Positions 13,472 to 20,666 of a DNA stretch of 37,817 nucleotides are shown here, piece by piece. The notes below the pieces were generated by a model. That model worked only from the letters and a program-made list of their open reading frames with translations, searched no databases and was not told the origin of the DNA. Within the stretch, counting starts at the first letter, position 1, and each line of letters opens with the position of its first letter. The stretch is from Candidatus Peribacteraceae bacterium (lineage in GTDB: Bacteria > Patescibacteriota > Gracilibacteria > Peribacterales > Peribacteraceae), in contig JAQTQU010000008.1 in assembly GCA_028712095.1 (NCBI GenBank), positions 1 to 37,817 on the forward strand, given 5' to 3'. Both the position numbers and the translations under genes were made by a program.

Positions 13472-15063
13472 GAAGAGAACGAGGATACAGGTTCCACGTA
13501 AATATGCGCAGGAATTGGTGGGAGTTTTGGGCTCCACGGAGGCCAGATAGAGATGTCGACCTGATCCACCTCGGGAAGGTTTTTGACAATGCGCAGGGCA
13601 TCCGCCACCGGCAGTCCCGCCACTTTCTCGCGCACTTTCTTGGCGAACTGCGCCCCGGTGGGGCTTAAGGGATCCAGCACGAACTGCTCGGTACCCGACA
13701 GGTCCACCGTGATCTTGATCCACGAGAGATCGTCGTTGTAGTCGATGACGTGCGCCACGAGGCGGTCGTACGTCAGACTGGTATCGAGCAGACGCTTCTC
13801 GGAGCGGACGTGTGCCTTGAGCTCGGCGATGAGCAGATCGAGGACGGCCCTGGTGTCGTACCCGTACGTGGTGTAGACGATGGTCCCCTCGACGGGAATG
13901 GATGTGACCTGCTGCCCGATGAATTCTGTGGGCATGACGAAATCCTCGTACGTGGTCTTCGTCAGCTCGTCGTAGTAGAGCATCTCGAGCTGCTGATCGG
14001 GATGCTGGGCATTCCAGAGCGTCTTCTCCTCATCCACCATCTGTTTGGCGGTGAGCAGGAGCTCGTTTTCCACCTGCTTGCGGGCCAGCTTGAGATCGTC
14101 TTTGGTCAGCACGGAGCGGGCGGAGGTCACCCCGCCCGAAGCCGTGACGGCGTTTTCGGCATAGACGAGCGGGCGCTCTCCTGCCGGCAGCCCCACGAAC
14201 TCCCACTTGCGTCCCGCGGGCACGTTGCCGCGCTGCCCCACGATCTGTCCGTACAGGTCCAGAGGATCGGCTTCCGCCATCACGGTGATGCGCTGGCCGG
14301 CCGGCAGCAGTACCGACTCTGCAATGCGGAAGACGATGCCTGCCTGATTCGCCAGACGCGTGCCCTGGCGGAAAGAGTACGGCTCTTTCGTCGTATTGAT
14401 CAGCGTCATCGGCACGCGGGACCCCACGCCGCTGAATTCCTGGCTGATGCGGTCGAACGTGATGGTGCGCGTCACCTTCACCTGCACAGGTTTCAGGGGC
14501 ATGGTGCGGACGCGGTCGGGCACCAGCGCCAGCGCCCCCGTCTGCACGAGGAAGATATTCACCGTGTGGGTGACGGTATCCTCCCGAGGCTTCACCCGGA
14601 TCTCGGCCGAGGGGAGCAGGCGGAACAGTACGAAAAGAAAGAGCCCCGTGCTCACCAGGATGAGGACCCAGATCCTGAGCTTGGGCAGGGAAAGAATCCC
14701 CATGCCCTGCAGCTGCGACCGCAGCGTCTGGCGCCACAGGTGGGGAGAAAATTCCCGCAGCGCCTCTTCGCGGGCGGGGTGCCCATCGAGTACGAACTTG
14801 ACCTCTTGCGTACTGGAGAGGACGCGGAACCCGTGGACGCGCGCGGCTGCAATGAGCGGTGAGCGTTTGGTGGCGACGCGTACGCGGCTGCGGATCGCCT
14901 GCAGGGATTCAAAGAACGCCCGCTGCCCGGTGCGGTCTTTGAGCAGCGGCATCTCGAGGGTCGAGAGCAGGAGCAGCAGCTCGCCGCTCGTTTCGACCGC
15001 TCGACGGACGAACGCACTCGGTGACTCCCCTTCCGTGGGGATGAGGACAATGAGGGGTTCCAT
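13468..15063 (-). CDS. Large single-pass membrane protein, 'baseplate J-like' of CPR annotation
   Basis: 531 residues. About 125 cytoplasmic residues (TEGESPSAFVRRAVETSG, then RSRVRVATKRSPLIAAARVHGF) precede one membrane helix (LRIWVLILVSTGLFLFVLF). A long external part follows, beginning with strand-rich repeats (VTHTVNIFLVQTG, VKVTRTITFDRISQEFSGVGS, VLLPAGQRITVMAEA, GLPAGERPLVYA). The GxRxP and 'PAGxRxTV' patterns are why proteins of this type are labelled baseplate J/gp47-like; a true phage-baseplate role is not shown. It is paired with the YdcF-like gene by an ATGA overlap, so an envelope function is the best inference. No SD is obvious at ATG 15063. Confidence 0.6.
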   Translation of the reverse strand: MEPLIVLIPTEGESPSAFVRRAVETSGELLLLLSTLEMPLLKDRTGQRAFFESLQAIRSRVRVATKRSPLIAAARVHGFRVLSSTQEVKFVLDGHPAREEALREFSPHLWRQTLRSQLQGMGILSLPKLRIWVLILVSTGLFLFVLFRLLPSAEIRVKPREDTVTHTVNIFLVQTGALALVPDRVRTMPLKPVQVKVTRTITFDRISQEFSGVGSRVPMTLINTTKEPYSFRQGTRLANQAGIVFRIAESVLLPAGQRITVMAEADPLDLYGQIVGQRGNVPAGRKWEFVGLPAGERPLVYAENAVTASGGVTSARSVLTKDDLKLARKQVENELLLTAKQMVDEEKTLWNAQHPDQQLEMLYYDELTKTTYEDFVMPTEFIGQQVTSIPVEGTIVYTTYGYDTRAVLDLLIAELKAHVRSEKRLLDTSLTYDRLVAHVIDYNDDLSWIKITVDLSGTEQFVLDPLSPTGAQFAKKVREKVAGLPVADALRIVKNLPEVDQVDISIWPPWSPKLPPIPAHIYVEPVSSFSS

Positions 15064-15112
15064 GAAATCAGAGGCGCTCTATTGTGACATTGTTGTAGGC
15101 CGAAGACTACCC

Positions 15113-15271
15113 TGCCTCACCCCCACCAACCCCCTCTCCCTACCTGCAACGACTCCCGCAGGGAGAGGGGGCGCACTTTTTTGATTTCATGCCTGTTCAA
15201 AAAGAAAACGTATGCCCCCTCTCCAAGGCGGGTGTGCGGTGGGTTTGGAGAGGGGGATAGGGGGTGAGGCA
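15113..15271. repeat. 159-bp palindromic element with terminal inverted repeats
   Basis: TGCCTCACCCCC (15113-15124) is repeated as a perfect inverted copy, GGGGGTGAGGCA (15260-15271). Inside are four alternating copies of the CCCCCTCTCC/GGAGAGGGGG motif forming two further hairpins, one followed by a T6 run on the plus strand. It contains no ORF. A similar CCCTCTCC/GGAGAGGG hairpin occurs at 17520-17545. Confidence 0.7.
15213..15255 (-). terminator. Probable terminator of the PGK gene
   Basis: Minus strand: CCCCCTCTCCAAA pairs with TTGGAGAGGGGG and is followed by a T-rich stretch (complement of 15199-15208). It is the right-hand hairpin of the palindromic element above. Confidence 0.5.
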
Positions 15272-15283
15272 AAAATCTCCGCT

Positions 15284-16498
15284 TCACTTCTTCGCGAGCG
15301 CCCTGAATGCCGGCATCTCCTCTCCGGAGAGCATCTCGAGCATGGCCCCGCCGCCCGTGCTCACGAAGGAGTAGCCGTCCATCGGATAGTTGTAGCGTTT
15401 GTGAAAGTCAATCGTGTCCCCTCCCCCGATGATCGAAACGGCTCCCTTGGCCGTCGCTTCGCGAACAGCCTCCGCGATGCGCTTGGTGCCGTGGGAGAAG
15501 CGGTTGAGTTCGTACATACCGAGGGGGCCATTCCAGATGATCATGCCGGACTTCTCGATGATCTTTTTGTAGCGCTCAATCGTCACCTTGCCAACATCCA
15601 GAACCATCATGTCACCCATGATGTTCTCGAGCGGCAGATCCAGCTTCTCGGCTTCCTCGGTCGCCTCGGTGGCCACCACCACGTCGCGCGGAACGTGCAC
15701 GTCGGCGAGCTCGACCTTCTCACCCTCGAGCATGATCTCCTGCGCCTTCTCCATCTGCTCCTCCTCATACTTGGAGGCCCCGACTTCAAATCCCCGTGCG
15801 GCGATGAAGGTATTGGCGATACAGCCACCCAGAAGGATGTCGTCGCCTTTCTGCAGGAAAGATTTGATGACCGGGATCTTCGTCTCCATCTTCGCGCCGC
15901 TCATGATCAGCGTGACGGGGCGGCGCGGGTCCTCGAGCGCATGACCGAGTATCTCCAATTCGTGGAGGAGTTCTAAGCCGGGGTAGGCCGGGAGGAGGCG
16001 TGCGACGGCGCACGTGCTGGCCTCCTCGTACGTGTGGCAGGACGCGAAGGCTTCATTGACGTAGGCCTCGGCGAGCTTCGCCAATTCCTTCCCGAATGCG
16101 GCCTGCTCAGCGGGGTTTCCCTCCTCTGCGGGCGAGAAGCGGACATTCTCGAGGTACAGAATCTCCCCGTCCTTGAGTGCGGACGCGAGCTTCTCCACCT
16201 GCGGTCCGACGATGTCCGTCGTGTGCGTGATGGATACCCTGGGGAGGAGCGTTTTTAAGTGCTCGGCGACCGCTCTCGTCGAGAGCCTGGGATCGGGCTT
16301 GCCCTTGGGCCTGCCGACATGCGTCATGAGAATCAGGCGCGCCCCCATCTTGAGGAGGAGCTCCACCGTGGGGAGCAGTGCGCGCATCTTCTTGTCGCTC
16401 TTGAGCTTTCCGCTCGCATCCGTTTCGATGTTATGGTCGATGCGGACGAGCACGCGCTTACCCTTGAGTTTTGCGTCTTTGAGGAGGGGGTACTGCAT
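15284..16498 (-). CDS. pgk: Phosphoglycerate kinase, divergent
   Basis: 404 residues, normal PGK length. Hallmarks: KRVLVRIDHN at the N-terminus, THVGRP, LENVRFSPAEEG, YVNEAFASCH, MSGAKMETKIPVI, LGGCIANTF, IWNGPLGMYE, and the nucleotide loop IGGGDT with VSTGGGAMLE at the end. It makes ATP from 1,3-bisphosphoglycerate in glycolysis. Two basic-patch positions are changed: Arg38 (yeast numbering, in QRIVAALPT) is Lys here (SDKKMRALLPT), and the HRAH segment is altered to HTYEEA, losing Arg168. Start ATG 16498 (MQYPLLKDAK); a TACACT box ends 6 bases upstream on the minus strand, so the message may be leaderless. The tracked ORF's extra 48 residues are upstream non-coding sequence. Confidence 0.9.
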   Translation of the reverse strand: MQYPLLKDAKLKGKRVLVRIDHNIETDASGKLKSDKKMRALLPTVELLLKMGARLILMTHVGRPKGKPDPRLSTRAVAEHLKTLLPRVSITHTTDIVGPQVEKLASALKDGEILYLENVRFSPAEEGNPAEQAAFGKELAKLAEAYVNEAFASCHTYEEASTCAVARLLPAYPGLELLHELEILGHALEDPRRPVTLIMSGAKMETKIPVIKSFLQKGDDILLGGCIANTFIAARGFEVGASKYEEEQMEKAQEIMLEGEKVELADVHVPRDVVVATEATEEAEKLDLPLENIMGDMMVLDVGKVTIERYKKIIEKSGMIIWNGPLGMYELNRFSHGTKRIAEAVREATAKGAVSIIGGGDTIDFHKRYNYPMDGYSFVSTGGGAMLEMLSGEEMPAFRALAKK

Positions 16499-16542
16499 GC
16501 GAAAAGTGTACTGATTTCTGTGTGAAATTCGAGCGCACCTCA

Positions 16543-16742
16543 TTGACACGCAATGGATTCCCATAAGAATACATCTATCGCGAACGCTACGGTGCATTCT
16601 CCAGAAAGAAAGGAGGTTGCCTATGCAGCGACTCGTGATCATCTAGACCCGCGCATAGCAAAGATAAGTCGCGTCCTGCTCACTGAGAGCGGCAGACGGT
16701 CTAGGAGACTCAGGGGACCCTTGCGTTCCCTGGATCTTTTTT
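16543..16742 (+). ncRNA. Candidate small transcript 1 (promoter, short ORF, terminator)
   Basis: A perfect TTGACA (16543-16548) with AAGAAT 16 bases on (16565-16570) is followed by AAAGGAGG and a 7-codon ORF at 16623-16646 (MQRLVII). A hairpin CAGGGGA/TTCCCTG (16711-16732) and a T6 run ending at 16742 close the unit. It sits in a gene-free gap. It could be a small RNA or an mRNA for a very short peptide. No RNA family was recognised: I looked for RNase P, tmRNA and SRP motifs without success. Confidence 0.4.
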
Positions 16743-16821
16743 CAGTGCACGCAATGTTTCAGGTCGAGGACGGTTTCGTTGACATCGTCCTGACTGGTGC
16801 CTTACCGTGCAAGCAGTAGTT

Positions 16822-16892
16822 TCCGGCATCTTGCCGGAGGCGAACCCCCGCGGGATCAACCTGGCCCCACCTTGTGGTCCCGCGGGATTTTT
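16822..16892 (+). terminator. Hairpin plus rho-independent terminator (unit 2)
   Basis: TCCGGCA-TCT-TGCCGGA (16822-16838) is followed by CCCGCGGGA (16847-16855) pairing with TCCCGCGGG (16878-16886) and a T5 run. It ends any transcript from the preceding 80 bases, where a 21-codon frame (MFQVEDGFVDIVL...) is open without an SD. Confidence 0.65.
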
Positions 16893-16920
16893 GCGTTGAA
16901 ACGAACTACACTTTCTCGCA

Positions 16921-17086
16921 GTGACCGTACGTCACGGTCACACGTATCACTCGTGGAGGTGCCCTATGGCTGACCAACGCATGTTGTTGGTTTCCGTCCA
17001 CCTCCCCATGCAGATGATGTAAGCCTGCGAGGCTGAAAATCTGCAACAAGGCGCGGGATGGTTTTCTTCCTTCCGCGCCAATTTTT
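16921..17086 (+). ncRNA. Candidate small transcript 3 with sequestered SD and terminator
   Basis: An 8-bp inverted repeat, GTGACCGT-ACGTC-ACGGTCAC (16921-16941), precedes GGAGGTG (16955-16961) and an 18-codon ORF at 16966-17022 (MADQRMLLVSVHLPMQMM). CACCTCC at 16999-17005, inside the ORF, is fully complementary to the SD and could hide it. GGCGCGG/CCGCGCC (17050-17079) and a T5 run form a strong terminator. It is either a Met-rich micropeptide mRNA under structural control or a regulatory RNA. Confidence 0.45.
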
Positions 17087-17089
17087 CAT

Positions 17090-17500
17090 TCATACGTGGA
17101 CACCTTGCTCCGCCTGAGACTCTTCTTTTGAGCTCATTCCAAGGAGCACGCCGTCTTTGTTGGCAACGAACGCCACTCCTTTACCCTCCGAAGCCTTGGC
17201 GGAGGAGGGCCTCCTCCGTGCAGACGGTTCCACGCGGTCCAAGAGCGGGATGATGGCCTTCGCAAGATCCTTACCGACGATGTACCCGCGCCGGTCGAAG
17301 TGGAACATTTCGCTCAGGCGTTCGGGCAAATTCGCTTCCGTTGTCGGGTAGAGGTCCATGGAGGCGTCGATTCCCCGTTCCCGGAAGGCGGCGTTCCACT
17401 CCCGCAGGATGTTCCCGGCATCCGGCACGTGGCCGATGATGCCGTAGAGCTCGCGGTGGATGGAAGTGCGGGGCTTGGTCACTTGAGGGAGTGTAATCAT
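17090..17500 (-). CDS. Orphan shikimate-dehydrogenase-like substrate-binding domain
   Basis: 136 residues from ATG 17500, with GAGGGG upstream. The sequence follows the N-terminal domain of AroE: LYGIIGHVPDAGNILREWNAAFRERGIDA (AroE: YGVIG...H...NAAF...G), LPERLSEMFHFDRRGYIVGKDLAKAIIPLLDRVEPSAR, and VAFVANKDGVLLGM (AroE: A-x-N-T-V-V-x-x-x-G-x-L-x-G). The Rossmann NADP domain is absent and the 'NVTIPHK' segment with the catalytic Lys is degenerate, so it is probably not a working dehydrogenase. An extra stretch (RRPSSAKASEGKG) between PSAR and VAFVAN is encoded by a palindromic DNA element. Binding of a shikimate-like ligand or a purely structural role are possible. Confidence 0.6.
   Translation of the reverse strand: MITLPQVTKPRTSIHRELYGIIGHVPDAGNILREWNAAFRERGIDASMDLYPTTEANLPERLSEMFHFDRRGYIVGKDLAKAIIPLLDRVEPSARRRPSSAKASEGKGVAFVANKDGVLLGMSSKEESQAEQGVHV
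17184..17209. repeat. Palindromic element inserted in frame in the AroE-like gene
   Basis: CCCTCCG and GGAGGAGGG enclose AAGCCTTGGC; the stem is CCTCCG/CGGAGG. On the coding strand it gives SSAKASEG. The same type of element, with CCCTCCTTCGCC at one end and GGAAGGGCAAGAGTGG at the other, lies in the broken tRNA copy near 36.1 kb. Confidence 0.6.
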
Positions 17501-17643
17501 TTTTCCCCTCTCCCCCAACCCTCTCCCGCGTGGAGAGGGAGGTTGCATTTGTGCATCAAGAAGCATCATGAACCGGGCTTCCCTCTCCTACGGGCAGAGG
17601 GGGCATAGCGCGAGACCTCAAGGTGAGGAACAATGCTCACGCA

Positions 17644-18729
17644 ATGTCTCCTTTCTCCATCATCTTCTGGTCCGCGTTCGCGACGTTCATCCTGACGGTC
17701 GTGCTTCACCTGTTTGCCTTGAGGTTCTTCCCCCGATGGAGCCTTCTGGATTTTCCCTGGCGCTACGGTCTTGCGCGTCCTCCCATCCCCTACCCCACCG
17801 GCATACTCGCCGTTCTCGCGTTTCTGTTCTTCTTCGTCAGCTTCGAATCCACCATTGCGCTCAAGCCGTGGTCGCTGCAGGCGTGCGGTCTCATCGCCGG
17901 TATCGTCCTCCTCACCCTCGTCACGGTGCGGGATGATCGCCGTCCCCTCCCCTCCTCGCTGCGGCTGCTCACGCAGTTTGTCGTGGCACTCGTGATTTTT
18001 CTCACAGGGACGCGTATCTACACGCTGACCAATCCCCTCGCCGCTCTCACAGGCCTCGACGTCTTGCCGCTGCACGTGCTGCAGTTGCCGATTGCCGCAC
18101 TCAACCACCCCTCTCTCATAGGGATGCTCTTTACGGTGCTGTGGCTCTCACTCACCATGAACGCCCTCAATTGGTTCGATGGCATTCGCGGGCAGGTGAG
18201 CGTGGTCTCGGTGCTGGGATTTATCACCATCGGCTTACTTTCCTTGAGCGACCGCGTGGGAGATTTCTCGCTCGGGTTGATCTCTTTTGCGCTGGCAGCG
18301 ATTGCGCTGGGTTGCCTGCTCTTCGACCGACCCGGCCCGCTGACGCTTCTCGGTGATACGGGCTCCATGTTCTTCGGGCTCATGCTGGGGGTGCTGACGA
18401 TCTTCACGGGCGGCAAAGTGGCAACGGGATTTCTGGTGCTGGGCGTGCCGCTCATTGATTCGGGTCTCGTCATCGTGCGGCGGATTCTCAAGGGCAAGTC
18501 CATATTTGAAGGCGATTCGCAGAGTGAACACTTACATCACCGTTTGTTACGAAAGGGCTGGACGGAGTGGCAGATTATCGCGCTCACGACGGCTCTGGGC
18601 GCATCGTTCGGGATTACGGCGCTCTTTCTCTCGACTACCGAAAAATTCCTTGCCGCCCTCGTACTCCTGCTGATCATGCTCCTGCTCTCGATCTATTCCG
18701 GAAAAACGGTCCAACGCCCTACCCCCTAA
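17644..18729 (+). CDS. MraY/WecA-type polyprenyl-phosphate sugar-1-phosphate transferase
   Basis: 361 residues with about ten membrane helices. The family's catalytic loops are visible: TVRDDRRPL near residue 100, the NALNWFDGIRGQ motif (usual form N-x-x-N-x-x-DG) near 175, LLGDTGSMFFG near 240, and the basic loop SEHLHHRLLRKG near 300. These enzymes move a sugar-1-phosphate from a UDP-sugar to undecaprenyl phosphate at the inner membrane, starting peptidoglycan or surface glycan synthesis. Absence of neighbouring mur genes and the LHHRLL loop favour a WecA/TagO-like glycan initiator over MraY. I use ATG 17644 (MSPFSIIFW); no strong SD. Confidence 0.85.
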   Translation: MSPFSIIFWSAFATFILTVVLHLFALRFFPRWSLLDFPWRYGLARPPIPYPTGILAVLAFLFFFVSFESTIALKPWSLQACGLIAGIVLLTLVTVRDDRRPLPSSLRLLTQFVVALVIFLTGTRIYTLTNPLAALTGLDVLPLHVLQLPIAALNHPSLIGMLFTVLWLSLTMNALNWFDGIRGQVSVVSVLGFITIGLLSLSDRVGDFSLGLISFALAAIALGCLLFDRPGPLTLLGDTGSMFFGLMLGVLTIFTGGKVATGFLVLGVPLIDSGLVIVRRILKGKSIFEGDSQSEHLHHRLLRKGWTEWQIIALTTALGASFGITALFLSTTEKFLAALVLLLIMLLLSIYSGKTVQRPTP

Positions 18730-18733
18730 TCCC

Positions 18734-19078
18734 ATCCCTTCGTTCTACCACCTCATCGTCTACGTCCCCGTTGCAGCCGCGAAGTCTGTTCGTGATGCGA
18801 TGGCCGGTGCCGGAGCAGGCAGCATCGGACGCTATGACAGCTGCTCGTTCTCGTCACGCGGCACGGGGCGCTTTCGGCCGCTGAAAGGCGCGACGCCCGC
18901 GGTCGGAGCAGTCGGATCACTGGAGGAAGTCGAAGAGGAGCGCATCGAGACTGTGGTACAGGAGGATGCTCTGCAAAAAGTGCTGCAGGCTATCGTGAAG
19001 GTGCATCCCTACGAGGAACCGGCGATCCATGTGCTCAAGATGGAGGATTATCACGATCAACTTGGGCGTAGGGCGTAG
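18734..19078 (+). CDS. NIF3/YqfO-like (CutA-fold) domain protein, start codon unclear
   Basis: The frame gives FYHLIVYVPVAAAKSVRDAM, then GAGSIGRYDSCSFSSRGTGRFRPLKGATPAVG, LEEVEEERIETVV and VKVHPYEEPAIHVLKM. This is the complete small domain that is inserted in YqfO/NIF3 proteins and also occurs alone ('YqfO family protein', about 105 residues). The GxYDxCSF, GTGxFRPL and HPYEEPA motifs are all intact. No ATG, GTG or TTG precedes the domain in frame; the first tracked ATG at 18800 would remove the first two strands. ATC at 18734 or ATT upstream are the only near-cognate candidates. The upstream gene stops at 18729 and its reading frame differs, so an atypical start or an assembly indel should be considered. 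Confidence 0.7.
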   Translation: MPSFYHLIVYVPVAAAKSVRDAMAGAGAGSIGRYDSCSFSSRGTGRFRPLKGATPAVGAVGSLEEVEEERIETVVQEDALQKVLQAIVKVHPYEEPAIHVLKMEDYHDQLGRRA

Positions 19079-19144
19079 GGGGTAGGGTTCCGGAAAAACC
19101 TCTTCATGAAATCCTGCACCCTACACCCTCTTCCTACGCCCTAC
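19068..19144. terminator. Hairpin between convergent YqfO-like and M23 genes
   Basis: GTAGGGCGTAGG (19068-19079) pairs perfectly with CCTACGCCCTAC (19133-19144). Both arms include the stop codons of the genes on either side. Confidence 0.65.
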
Positions 19145-20613
19145 TTTACGTACCGCATCGGCTGACTCTGCGTACCGAACGGCATGGCCTGAATGACCAG
19201 CGTGCGACGCTCGTGCGGCAGCACGCCGACCTCGGCACGGCCGTCGTGGAAATCGAGGACCGAGAGCGTATCGGGCTGAAAGTCCGCACTGCCGAACGAA
19301 GCGCGCAGCGCGATATCGCGCGTGAGCATCGGGGAGGTCACCACGTTACCGCGCGCATCGAGCAGGGTCAGGCGCACGCGCTCCCACCCGCGATCCGTGT
19401 ACGAGCCGTCGTGCGTGATTTCCACGGAAACGACAGGCGTGCCGGAAGCCTGCGGCAGGTCTTCGTCGCGGCTCACCACCACTTCACGCCGCTGCACCAC
19501 CTCCCCTGTTTCGACGGGCAGTGATGGGGAGGATGAAGAGACGGATGCCGCGGAGGCGGCGGGACGCACGGCCACGGTCGCAACACTGCGCGCCGCCGCC
19601 AGCCGTTCCGCCCTGCGCTGCGCCACGCGGGATTGGACGCGTGCGATCCACGTCTGGCTCATGACGCTGGATGCTGCAGAAGAGCTGCCCTTGCCGATCT
19701 CCGTGGCATCCACGAGCGTGACGGGCGCATAGTCCGCCTGCACGTAGAGCAGAGGGTTCACCGTAAAGGATGTTCCGCGGTCCGTGTGGAATCCGCGGTT
19801 GATCGCCTCCGTCTCAGAGTAGCCGACTGCGCGTAGCTCCTCGGCCGTGAAGGGCCAGTAGGGGTGCCAGGGGGCGTCTGCGCGGTCGATCTGAAAGTGC
19901 AGGTGGGGGCCCGTGGCGTCGCCGGTCATGCCCGACAGCGCGATCTGCTCGCCTTTTTCAACGATGTCTCCCGGATGCACGAAGGTGACGCTCAGGTGGG
20001 CGTAGTTGCTGAAGAGCACGGTCGTCTCGGAGGGCCGTGAGGGATCGGGAATATTGGGATGCCGGATGACGACGGTCTTGCCGAACCCCGTGGCGTCTTT
20101 CACCTCCTCGACAATGCCGGAAGCGATGGAGCGAACGGGCGTGCCGATGGGCACGCGGATATCCACGGCCGGATGACTGCCGGAATTCTCCTTCCCCGTT
20201 GTGTAGGATCCCATGTAGCTCACGGAGTAGACCAGTTGCGCCTGCGTGTTGCTGAGTGCGGAGGAATAGGATGGCAAAGGGATGAGCAGGCTCTGGGGCA
20301 CCTCGCGGAACGTATGATCCTGCGGGTTGCCGCCATAGGTGTTCCAGCGCAGGTAATCGGGCACGAGGGCAATAGGAGTGACTGTGCCTGTGTAGACGAT
20401 CAGACTATCATCGTCGCGTCCCATTACCGATTTCCAGAACACCTGCCATCCATGCTGACCGATCATGTTGCCCGTCACGAACGCAAGAAGCGAGAGAATC
20501 GCCACCCAGAAGGATGTGCGCTGCGCCAGGTAGTGGAACGCATGCGGCTCCACGTGCCGGTGCAGCGGAGTGGCGCCAAAGCCCAGCGTTTTTCGGGAGA
20601 CAAGATGCGTCAT
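19141..20613 (-). CDS. Membrane-anchored M23 family metallopeptidase
   Basis: 490 residues from ATG 20613 (MTHLVSRKTLG). One membrane helix (FWVAILSLLAFVTGNMIG) near residue 45 anchors an external LytM/M23 domain with SGSHPAVDIRVPIGTPV (HxxxD zinc motif), NYAHLSVTFVHPGDIVEKG and GPHLHFQID (HxH motif). All expected zinc ligands are present. M23 enzymes cut peptidoglycan cross-links or act as activators. After the domain comes a long Ala/Ser/Arg-rich linker (AQRRAERLAAARSVATVAVRPA) and a C-terminal beta-sandwich-like domain (VVSVEITHDGSYTDRGWERVRLTLLD). Its promoter is excellent. No SD is evident. Confidence 0.85.
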   Translation of the reverse strand: MTHLVSRKTLGFGATPLHRHVEPHAFHYLAQRTSFWVAILSLLAFVTGNMIGQHGWQVFWKSVMGRDDDSLIVYTGTVTPIALVPDYLRWNTYGGNPQDHTFREVPQSLLIPLPSYSSALSNTQAQLVYSVSYMGSYTTGKENSGSHPAVDIRVPIGTPVRSIASGIVEEVKDATGFGKTVVIRHPNIPDPSRPSETTVLFSNYAHLSVTFVHPGDIVEKGEQIALSGMTGDATGPHLHFQIDRADAPWHPYWPFTAEELRAVGYSETEAINRGFHTDRGTSFTVNPLLYVQADYAPVTLVDATEIGKGSSSAASSVMSQTWIARVQSRVAQRRAERLAAARSVATVAVRPAASAASVSSSSPSLPVETGEVVQRREVVVSRDEDLPQASGTPVVSVEITHDGSYTDRGWERVRLTLLDARGNVVTSPMLTRDIALRASFGSADFQPDTLSVLDFHDGRAEVGVLPHERRTLVIQAMPFGTQSQPMRYVK

Positions 20614-20637
20614 AGGAGTGTCTGTTTGTCTGGATCT

Positions 20638-20666
20638 ATAATAACATTTTGTTATAATTTCGTCAA
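20638..20666 (-). promoter_or_regulatory. Promoter of the M23 peptidase gene
   Basis: Minus strand: TTGACG (20666-20661), a 17-base spacer and TATTAT (20643-20638), 24 bases before the ATG. The -35 box overlaps the start codon of the divergent tsaE gene, so the two promoters interfere with each other. Confidence 0.75.
20653..20658 (+). promoter_or_regulatory. -10 box of tsaE, leaderless type
   Basis: TATAAT ends 7 bases before the ATG at 20666, leaving no room for an SD. No good -35 at 17 bases is visible. Confidence 0.55.

Noticed and set aside
13750-14862. 370-aa plus-strand ORF
   Set aside because: It is antisense to the baseplate-J-like gene, whose codon pattern, membrane helix and ATGA coupling are convincing; the product is His/Arg/Gly-rich, as shadow frames of GC-rich genes usually are.
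16553-16819. 88-aa ORF between pgk and the AroE-like gene
   Set aside because: It reads straight through a T6 terminator and lacks an SD; the stretch is better explained as small terminator-ended units.
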